This document shows, piece by piece, positions 1 through 3,578 of a DNA stretch of 5,276 nucleotides. Within the stretch, counting starts at the first letter, position 1, and each line of letters begins with the position of its first letter. Under the pieces are notes generated by a model that saw only the letters and a list, made by a program, of their open reading frames with translations, was not told the origin of the DNA and did not search any database. This DNA is from Streptococcaceae bacterium (GTDB lineage Bacteria; Bacillota; Bacilli; Lactobacillales; Streptococcaceae), in contig JAITWV010000426.1 of NCBI GenBank assembly GCA_031285105.1, positions 1-5,276 of the forward strand, written 5' to 3'. A program made the position numbers and the translations under genes.

Positions 1-41
1 GACAAACGACAATAAAGGGCTGTGATTTTGGCTGTGTTCAT
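1..41 (-). CDS. Serine site-specific recombinase, N-terminus only (cut by window start)
   Basis: Only the first 14 residues are visible: MNTAKITALYCRLS. The pattern ITALYxRLS is the start of the catalytic domain of serine recombinases of the TnpX/TndX type found in integrative elements of Firmicutes. The final serine, encoded by TC plus any base, would be the nucleophile that attacks DNA. The ATG at 41-39 is supported by an AAAAGGAG ribosome binding site at 51-58, nine bases upstream, and by a well-formed promoter further up (92-120). In this family the enzyme excises and integrates the element by a phosphoserine intermediate. Placing it directly after a rolling-circle Rep module suggests the window is part of an integrative element. 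Because the rest of the gene lies outside, I cannot tell a large serine integrase from a small resolvase; the ITALYxRLS wording favours the large class. Confidence 0.72.
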   Translation of the reverse strand, partial: MNTAKITALYCRL

Positions 42-64
42 TTTCCTACGCTCCTTTTGTAATT

Positions 65-112
65 TACAGCCAACAGTAATTGCATAAGTTGATTATACGA
101 CTATTGGCTGTA
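65..112. repeat. Imperfect inverted repeat bracketing the recombinase -10 box
   Basis: Arms TACAGCCAACAGT (65-77) and ACTATTGGCTGTA (100-112) pair at 12 of 13 positions around a 22-base centre that holds the TATAAT box. The core ACAGCCAA occurs again inside the recombinase coding start (minus strand, 35-28), and the shorter ACAGCC once more at 23-18. The arrangement fits an operator bound by a dimer or, in RNA, alternative hairpins. The binding protein is unknown. Confidence 0.55.
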
Positions 113-120
113 TTTGTCGT
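92..120 (-). promoter_or_regulatory. Promoter for the serine recombinase gene
   Basis: On the minus strand a perfect -10 box TATAAT lies at 97-92. It is preceded, with a 17-base spacer, by ACGACA at 120-115, which matches four of six bases of TTGACA. Transcription would start near position 85, giving a leader of about 40 bases before the recombinase ATG at 41. The -35 box sits inside one arm of a 10-bp inverted repeat, and the -10 box sits between the arms of another (65-112), so binding of a repressor here is plausible. Confidence rests on the consensus match and spacing only. Confidence 0.6.
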
Positions 121-125
121 TTGAT

Positions 126-281
126 TTATTGATTTAGTAGATGTTGATAATCACGATAAATAATACGTTCGAGTTTATTGTTTAATTTTTCTGAGTTTGT
201 TTCGTCAAAGATCGAAACAATTTCATAGTGTACCAGTCGCTTTTCTTTGGTCTTGGCAACATTTTTATTTTTTCTAGACAT
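126..281 (-). CDS. Small 51 aa hypothetical protein downstream of rep
   Basis: An ATG at 281-279 opens a frame of 51 codons ending in TAA at 128-126. A GAGG ribosome binding site lies seven bases upstream of the ATG, overlapping the end of rep, whose stop codon is nine bases before this start. The two genes therefore look co-transcribed and probably translationally coupled. The product begins MSRKNKNVAKTKEKRL, a lysine/arginine-rich stretch that could contact nucleic acid. The rest is acidic to mixed (VSIFDETNSEKLNNKLERII) and probably helical, ending RDYQHLLNQ. There is no membrane segment, cysteine pair or recognisable domain. I do not recognise the family. From position it may help Rep, regulate copy number, or regulate the recombinase that follows, but nothing in the sequence proves this. 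The strong ribosome binding site and tight spacing make it very likely a real gene. Confidence 0.72.
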   Translation of the reverse strand: MSRKNKNVAKTKEKRLVHYEIVSIFDETNSEKLNNKLERIIYRDYQHLLNQ

Positions 282-290
282 TTATTTTCC

Positions 291-1121
291 TCAACTTTCT
301 AAAAGACTTTTTTTGATTTTTGTGTATTTCACTTCACTTTCCACAAAAGGTAAATCTTGTTCATCTTCATGATTCATTGAAAAATCTAGTGTTTTCCGTG
401 TGTAAGTTTTTTGATATAAAATTTCTTTGCCAGTTGTATCATACGGAGTTTGTGAACGAGATTTTGTTTCTTTTGGGAGCTGTAGATTCCTTGATTTGAA
501 GAACGCTTTTTTCTTGTGCTCTTTCATTTCCAAGTCTTTAGCGAAATATTTACTTAGATATCTCCCTCGATTTGCAATGCTATCGACATCTATTTTGTTT
601 ATTTTGATAAAGCCATGCCCCCAAATTTCTGTTAATCGTTTCCCTTGGATATAGGGAAAGCTGAATAGGACAAGATGATAATGGATTGCTCCACGTTTTT
701 GCTTCTCCCACGTAGCTAGATATTTGAGTTGATTTTTCTTTGATTGGAAAATTTGGTAGTTTAATCGCAAGATGAATTTTTTGAAGTGATTATTTGTAGT
801 TGAAATATCCTGTAAGTTTTCTTTGAAAGTTAAAGTGAGGAATTTTGTTTGTGTGTCAAAATTTTGGTCAATTAATCGTGCTATATGAAATCGTTGTTGT
901 TCATAATGTTTTTGCTTTCTTTTTAAATGTTCGTATTGTTTATCTGCTGTTTGTTCTTCAAAGGATTTGCGTTTTTCTTTTTTTTGGATAAATAATTCAT
1001 TTTGGTTTTCATTTTGAGTTTCGTCATCTGATTTTTTGCTTGAAAATATCGGTTGTTCATATTCCCAAATTTCTAGATATGTGGAAGTTTCTATGATTTT
1101 TTGGTTGTACCACAATCTCAT
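291..1121 (-). CDS. rep: HUH-endonuclease rolling-circle replication initiator (Rep), possible relaxase
   Basis: This 276 aa protein should nick one strand at the origin and stay covalently bound to the 5' end through a tyrosine, starting rolling-circle replication. The three HUH-superfamily motifs are visible in order. Motif I is FLTLTF (94-99). The metal-binding motif is GAIHYHLVLF, with H147 and H149. The catalytic motif is YLSKYFAK (188-195), with Y188 and Y192 spaced four apart and K191/K195. This two-tyrosine layout resembles phiX174 gene A protein. There is no helicase domain, so a host helicase must unwind. Residues 36-80 are highly charged and helical, perhaps for DNA contact or dimerisation. 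An AAGGAAG ribosome binding site precedes the ATG at 1121. The candidate nick site and hairpins lie immediately upstream. No separate relaxase is seen in the window; related Rep-like proteins serve as relaxases in some mobilizable elements, so a double role is possible (inference). Confidence 0.85.
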   Translation of the reverse strand: MRLWYNQKIIETSTYLEIWEYEQPIFSSKKSDDETQNENQNELFIQKKEKRKSFEEQTADKQYEHLKRKQKHYEQQRFHIARLIDQNFDTQTKFLTLTFKENLQDISTTNNHFKKFILRLNYQIFQSKKNQLKYLATWEKQKRGAIHYHLVLFSFPYIQGKRLTEIWGHGFIKINKIDVDSIANRGRYLSKYFAKDLEMKEHKKKAFFKSRNLQLPKETKSRSQTPYDTTGKEILYQKTYTRKTLDFSMNHEDEQDLPFVESEVKYTKIKKSLLES

Positions 1122-1178
1122 ATCTGACTTCCTTTTTTAACGATTTTTGGTACTTATTTTCTGCTGATGTTGTCCTAT

Positions 1179-1188
1179 ATATCAAGTT
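1179..1188 (-). other. Candidate rolling-circle nick site (double-strand origin / oriT)
   Basis: The minus strand reads AACTTGATAT here. The phiX174 gene A protein cleaves within CAACTTG^ATATTAATAAC, and pC194-family plasmids are nicked in CTTG^ATA (recalled family knowledge). By analogy the cut would fall between 1183 (G) and 1182 (A) on the minus strand. The site sits 12 nt beyond a long hairpin (1195-1259) and about 60 bases upstream of the rep start, the usual layout of a rolling-circle origin. The Rep encoded next to it has the matching phiX174-like two-tyrosine motif. No nicking has been shown. Confidence 0.6.
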
Positions 1189-1194
1189 AAGTAA

Positions 1195-1259
1195 GAAGAA
1201 AATGACGAGAAGATTTTTTAGACGCACTTCGTGCCTCTAAAATCTCCTCTATTTTCTTC
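1195..1259. repeat. Long imperfect hairpin next to the candidate nick site
   Basis: The outer arms GAAGAAAAT (1195-1203) and ATTTTCTTC (1251-1259) pair perfectly. After a short internal loop, 1207-1222 pairs with 1236-1249, with one mismatch and a two-T bulge. The tip is GCAC (1224-1227) with GTGC (1231-1234) around a TTC loop, after a single C-C mismatch. The whole folds into an extended stem of nearly 30 base pairs. Neither strand has a clean T-run after the stem, so a terminator role is less likely than an origin recognition structure. Confidence 0.7.
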
Positions 1260-1265
1260 GCCTTT

Positions 1266-1339
1266 TGTCGTGAACTGCACTTTGCACACCGTTTCGCTTT
1301 GCCTTGGTGGCACGCGACGGTGTCGTGCAGTTCACGACA
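1266..1339. repeat. GC-rich nested palindrome overlapping the end of the 118 aa gene
   Basis: TGTCGTGAACTGCAC (1266-1280) and GTGCAGTTCACGACA (1325-1339) form a perfect 15-bp inverted repeat. Inside it ACACCGT (1286-1292) pairs with ACGGTGT (1317-1323), then CGC (1295-1297) with GCG (1314-1316), and TGCC (1300-1303) with GGCA (1309-1312). A cruciform or branched hairpin is therefore possible over the full length. The block is clearly GC-richer than its surroundings. The TGA stop of the upstream gene (1334-1332) lies inside one arm. No T-run follows. It may be part of the origin, a single-strand origin, or a protein-binding site. Confidence 0.75.
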
Positions 1340-1688
1340 TCGGCTGAATGATTACTTTTTCTTGATTTGCGACTTTTCCAACACGTTTGATTGCACTTGC
1401 TTCCCCTTTGGCAGTCATATTGCCATTGTAGATACTAATCCATGTGTCTAGCTCTTCAAAAATCACCTTAACTAAACCATGTTTGATTAATTCTTCTTTT
1501 TCAAAAATAGAAGTAGCTGAAAGGACAACAATTTTCATTTTCTCATAACGCATTTTTGGCAAGATAACGGTATAGTTATAGCCAACTTTTTCTTTGGTCT
1601 CAAAATCTCGCCATTCGGAAATTTCGCAGACATCGTACTCATTTTCCAACACTTTTTTGTGTAACTGCATTTCTGTACCTTTAATCAT
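1332..1688 (-). CDS. Hypothetical 118 aa protein encoded upstream of the origin/rep module
   Basis: The chosen start is the ATG at 1688-1686 because a GGAGAG ribosome binding site (1695-1700) lies six bases before it. The frame stays open upstream to an ATG at 1781, but that start has no ribosome binding site and would include the likely promoter. The product (MIKGTEMQLHKKV...) is soluble, with no signal peptide or membrane span. It has a charged central part (EISEWRDFETKEKVGY, 22-37), a likely beta strand YTVILPKM (39-46), then KIVVL and VKVIFEELDTWISIY. I do not recognise a family with certainty. Length, predicted beta-rich pattern and position next to an origin are reminiscent of DUF961-type accessory proteins of Tn916/ICEBs1-like elements, where one such protein aids helicase processivity. 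That comparison is weak and is inference only. The stop codon lies inside the 1266-1339 palindrome, tying the gene physically to the origin. Confidence 0.75.
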   Translation of the reverse strand: MIKGTEMQLHKKVLENEYDVCEISEWRDFETKEKVGYNYTVILPKMRYEKMKIVVLSATSIFEKEELIKHGLVKVIFEELDTWISIYNGNMTAKGEASAIKRVGKVANQEKVIIQPMS

Positions 1689-2011
1689 TTTGTTCTCTCC
1701 TTTTTCATAAACCTTTCCAACATAACAACTGAAACTAGCTAATTTCAAGATAATCATACGATATTCAAAGAAATAGAACATAGGAAGAAAATTAAAATAA
1801 CAAGAGTTTGAAGAAAGACAGAAAAAAGTGGTCTTACGTTGAATTGCAAATACTGCTGAATAGTTGTTAATTGAATTTTATAAGATTTCATAAACCTTCA
1901 TAATCTGTTATTATTTGTTGTTTCTAGATGGGAAAATTATAATTTTTGGATAATAAAATAATTTTTAATTCGTACTTAAATATTAAGTAAAGTTAAAGAT
2001 ACTACAGAATC
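1689..2011. other. Non-coding stretch between bacteriocin operon terminator and the 118 aa gene
   Basis: About 320 very AT-rich bases. I see no convincing gene on either strand. Apart from the promoter at 1719-1748 and the ribosome binding site at 1695-1700, the only structure noted is a 12-bp direct repeat, TTTCATAAACCT, at 1703-1714 and 1886-1897. It marks the boundary between the bacteriocin cargo and the replication module. Confidence 0.6.
1719..1748 (-). promoter_or_regulatory. Probable promoter for the 118 aa gene (and perhaps rep)
   Basis: Minus strand TTGAAA at 1748-1743, an 18-base spacer, then an extended -10 of the form TGnTATGTT with the hexamer at 1724-1719. The start point would be near 1712, leaving a short leader with the ribosome binding site at 1695-1700. 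No clear terminator separates the 118 aa gene from rep, so the transcript could continue through the origin region. The -10 matches consensus at four of six bases, hence moderate confidence. Confidence 0.4.
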
Positions 2012-2043
2012 AAAAAAGAGCGATGGTTTATCCATTCGCCCTT
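2012..2043 (-). terminator. Rho-independent terminator of the bacteriocin operon
   Basis: On the minus strand GGGCGAATGG (2041-2032) pairs with CCATCGCTC (2026-2018) around an ATAAA loop, with one G-U pair and one bulged A. The stem is followed by six T residues (2017-2012). Flanking AA/TT pairs (2042-2043 with 2017-2016) can extend the stem. It lies about 20 bases after the stop of the last small gene, so it ends the operon that begins beyond the right edge. Confidence 0.85.
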
Positions 2044-2065
2044 GAACACTAATCATGACAACTTA

Positions 2066-2206
2066 TTAGTCATTTGATATTAAAGAATCACGGTAAGCTT
2101 CTTTAAGAGGTTTAACTTTTTCTTGGTATGCAAATACACATAATACACCGACAAGTAATACTAGTAAACTTGAGATTAAAATTACTCTGTACTTTTTCTT
2201 CTCCAT
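2066..2206 (-). CDS. Small 46 aa single-span membrane protein, last gene of bacteriocin operon
   Basis: An ATG at 2206-2204 starts three bases after the TAA of the preceding small gene, and the frame ends with TAA at 2068-2066, just before the operon terminator. The product begins MEKKKYR, followed by a hydrophobic stretch from V8 to about Y27 (VILISSLLVLLVGVLCVFAY). It ends in a charged tail with lysines and acidic residues (QEKVKPLKEAYRDSLISND). This is a positive-inside, single-span topology with the tail probably outside; C23 lies within the span. Only a weak GGTG sequence precedes the start, so translation is probably coupled to the upstream gene. I do not recognise a named family. Its size, membrane location and place right after a bacteriocin are what one would expect of a small immunity or accessory membrane peptide, but that is inference; an export helper is equally possible. 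Confidence 0.68.
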   Translation of the reverse strand: MEKKKYRVILISSLLVLLVGVLCVFAYQEKVKPLKEAYRDSLISND

Positions 2207-2209
2207 AAG

Positions 2210-2416
2210 TTACACACCATAGACAATTGTTGTGTGTCCGCTATATTTCGGTTGATGATTGTTGGCATAATTTACCACGATATTATAAAACATATGCCAT
2301 GCACTTTCATATCCACAGTTTTTGCAGTACCATTTAAATCCTAATCTTGCAGTAATACCATTTTGTACTTCAACATTTGCTAAAGCATCTGGGTTGATAA
2401 TGCTGTCGAATACTAT
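2210..2416 (-). CDS. Small 68 aa CxxC protein with apparent ATA start, downstream of bacteriocin
   Basis: A near-ideal ribosome binding site AAAGGAGG (2433-2426) lies 47 bases after the bacteriocin stop region. Nine bases beyond it the open frame reads ATA (2416-2414), then 67 sense codons and TAA at 2212-2210. An in-frame TAA just before the ribosome binding site rules out an upstream start, and no ATG, GTG or TTG is suitably placed. So either a rare ATA start is used, or an ATG has mutated (one base change) and the gene is silenced or weakly expressed. The product, read as (M)VFDSIINPDALANVEVQN..., has the central motif LGFKWYCKNCGYESAWH (25-41), with C31 and C34 in a CxxC pair and H41 nearby, a possible metal site or disulphide. 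The C-terminal third is rich in Asn, His and Tyr. There is no signal peptide or membrane span. Family not recognised. The next gene starts three bases after its stop. Confidence 0.6.
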   Translation of the reverse strand: MVFDSIINPDALANVEVQNGITARLGFKWYCKNCGYESAWHMFYNIVVNYANNHQPKYSGHTTIVYGV

Positions 2417-2425
2417 TGTTATTAA

Positions 2426-2433
2426 CCTCCTTT
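2426..2433 (-). promoter_or_regulatory. Strong ribosome binding site in front of an ATA codon
   Basis: AAAGGAGG on the minus strand is among the best matches to the anti-Shine-Dalgarno sequence in the window. It is nine bases from ATA at 2416-2414, the normal distance to a start codon. Its strength argues that the 68 aa frame below it is, or recently was, translated. Confidence 0.7.
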
Positions 2434-2462
2434 AAATCCTAACTTTCTCAAATTTTTAACGT

Positions 2463-2876
2463 TTAATAACCACTGTATGGGCTATAATGATATGACCAAC
2501 TTAATGATTTAGCAGCTTTGCGACTTGCATAGCTCCAAACATTTGCGTTTTGATTGTTAAACGTATATCCTGATCCTGCCTTAACTTTAGAGCCATGTCT
2601 ATATTTTCTTTGCAACAAATTGGAATTACCAGTTCGGTTACTTCCAAAAATTTCGTCATTCCAATAGTAAGTCCATTGACCATCCTCAATGTACCATACA
2701 CCACGAGCTTCTTTACCATTTGAATCTGGCAAATAGGAATCAGTAATATTTCCTAATTCGTCAACTTTTACAAATCCTTCAGTTGGAGTAATTTCTTTTG
2801 CACTTGATGTTGAAGAGGAAAATCCGAACACAGCTAGACCCAATGTTGCCATACAGAATAATGTTGTTTTTTTCAT
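2463..2876 (-). CDS. Lactococcin 972 family bacteriocin precursor
   Basis: This 137 aa precursor should be exported by Sec and kill related bacteria; lactococcin 972 itself blocks septum formation by binding lipid II. It opens with a typical signal peptide: MKK, a hydrophobic core (TLFCMATLGLAVFGF), then SSSTSSA, with cleavage probable after A26. Residues 27-58 form an acidic linker. From about residue 59 the sequence shows the family pattern: Gly-Val-Trp near the start (59-61), aromatic WTYYW (68-72), a central RHGSKVKAGSGY (93-104), and an aromatic tail VWSYASRKAAKSLSWSYHY (113-131). There are no cysteines outside the signal peptide and no double-glycine leader, as in lactococcin 972. The predicted mature form (about 111 aa) is longer than the 66 aa of lactococcin 972. 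The start is fixed by AAAGGAG seven bases before ATG. It follows the ATPase gene by about 50 bases. Confidence 0.87.
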   Translation of the reverse strand: MKKTTLFCMATLGLAVFGFSSSTSSAKEITPTEGFVKVDELGNITDSYLPDSNGKEARGVWYIEDGQWTYYWNDEIFGSNRTGNSNLLQRKYRHGSKVKAGSGYTFNNQNANVWSYASRKAAKSLSWSYHYSPYSGY

Positions 2877-2929
2877 TTTAAATCTCCTTTGTTGGTAAAA
2901 TGTTTGAAAATTCTACAGTTCACTAGGTA

Positions 2930-3574
2930 CTAGGAATTTAGTAATATTTTTTTATCACACCTCTCTATTATTCGATTATCGTGAGTTACGATAATTACAG
3001 CCTTTCCCTTACGAGCTTCATCAGCCAATATAGATAAAACAAGATTTCCATTTTCGTCATCCAAAGAACCTGTAGGTTCATCAGCTAAAATTAATTTACT
3101 TGGTTTTAGAATTATTCTTGCCAAGGCTACACGTTGTTTTTCACCTCCTGAAAGCGTGTGAACTTTTGTATTTAGTTTTTTCGTTAAGCCGACTTGTTGA
3201 AGGACATTCAATTTTGTTCTTGTTTTTTCTCCTTTGTTAAGTTTTGTATAGCCAAGACCTATATCAAGGTTGTAGCTAATTGTTTCCTCTTCCACTAAGC
3301 CATAATCCTGAAATACATATGAAATTTCATGTCTTTGCATAAGTAATTTTTCTTTATTCGAAAGTGCTCTTGTATCTTTACCATCAAAATAATAATCACC
3401 AGAAGAAATTGGTAATGACAACCCCAAAGTGTTTAAAAGGGTACTTTTGCCAGCTCCACTTCTCCCATAAATTGCCACCATTTCACCAGTAAATATTTGA
3501 AAAGAGATTGAAGAAAAAATTTCTCTTTCATTAATTGTCATAGCCAAGTCCTTTACGCTGATTAATTCAGACAA
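2930..3574 (-). CDS. ABC transporter ATPase, lactococcin 972 group (bacteriocin export/immunity)
   Basis: This is the ATP-hydrolysing subunit that would drive the adjacent membrane protein, probably for bacteriocin export or for clearing the bacteriocin from the producer. I prefer the TTG start at 3574-3572 (214 aa, (M)SELISVKDLAM...). GGAGG at 3587-3583 lies eight bases before it, while the ATG at 3589 has no ribosome binding site and itself overlaps that sequence. Counting from TTG, Walker A GRSGAGKST is at 37-45, the Q-loop VFQD has Q89, the signature LSGGE is at 141-145, Walker B LILADE at 161-166, the D-loop SLD follows, and the switch histidine is H198 (VTHD). All catalytic residues are present. 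The size matches stand-alone MacB/LolD-like ATPases. The TTG lies four bases after the upstream stop codon, so the two transporter genes are translationally coupled. Confidence 0.9.
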   Translation of the reverse strand: MSELISVKDLAMTINEREIFSSISFQIFTGEMVAIYGRSGAGKSTLLNTLGLSLPISSGDYYFDGKDTRALSNKEKLLMQRHEISYVFQDYGLVEEETISYNLDIGLGYTKLNKGEKTRTKLNVLQQVGLTKKLNTKVHTLSGGEKQRVALARIILKPSKLILADEPTGSLDDENGNLVLSILADEARKGKAVIIVTHDNRIIERCDKKILLNS

Positions 3575-3578
3575 AATA

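Larger units (their letters stand above)
3..123. repeat. Outer 10-bp inverted repeat around recombinase start region
   Basis: CAAACGACAA at 3-12 is the exact reverse complement of TTGTCGTTTG at 114-123. One arm covers the -35 box of the predicted promoter; the other lies in codons 10-13 of the recombinase gene. It encloses the 65-112 inverted repeat, giving a nested arrangement. Function unknown; regulatory or recombination-site roles are both possible. Confidence 0.5.

Noticed and set aside
427..654. 75-codon plus-strand open frame
   Set aside because: Lies wholly opposite the rep gene, has no ribosome binding site, and its translation resembles no known protein.
1195..1259. Rho-independent terminator
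   Set aside because: The stem is AT-rich and mismatched in its lower part, and no uninterrupted T-run follows on either strand; its place beside the nick motif fits an origin better.
1689..1781. N-terminal extension of the 118 aa protein to an ATG at 1781
   Set aside because: No ribosome binding site at 1781, the added residues are unlike a structured domain, and the region holds a likely promoter; the ATG at 1688 has a good GGAGAG site.
1801..2011. Possible plus-strand promoter or small gene in the AT-rich gap
   Set aside because: No -35/-10 pair with proper spacing and no frame with a ribosome binding site was found.
2501..2719. 72-codon minus-strand frame inside the bacteriocin gene
   Set aside because: Overlaps the well-supported bacteriocin precursor in another frame and has no start signals of its own.
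2921..2936. Short CTAG-spacer-CTAG palindrome between the ATPase and bacteriocin genes as an operator
   Set aside because: Only four-base arms around the stop codon region, with no recognisable promoter next to it; could be chance.
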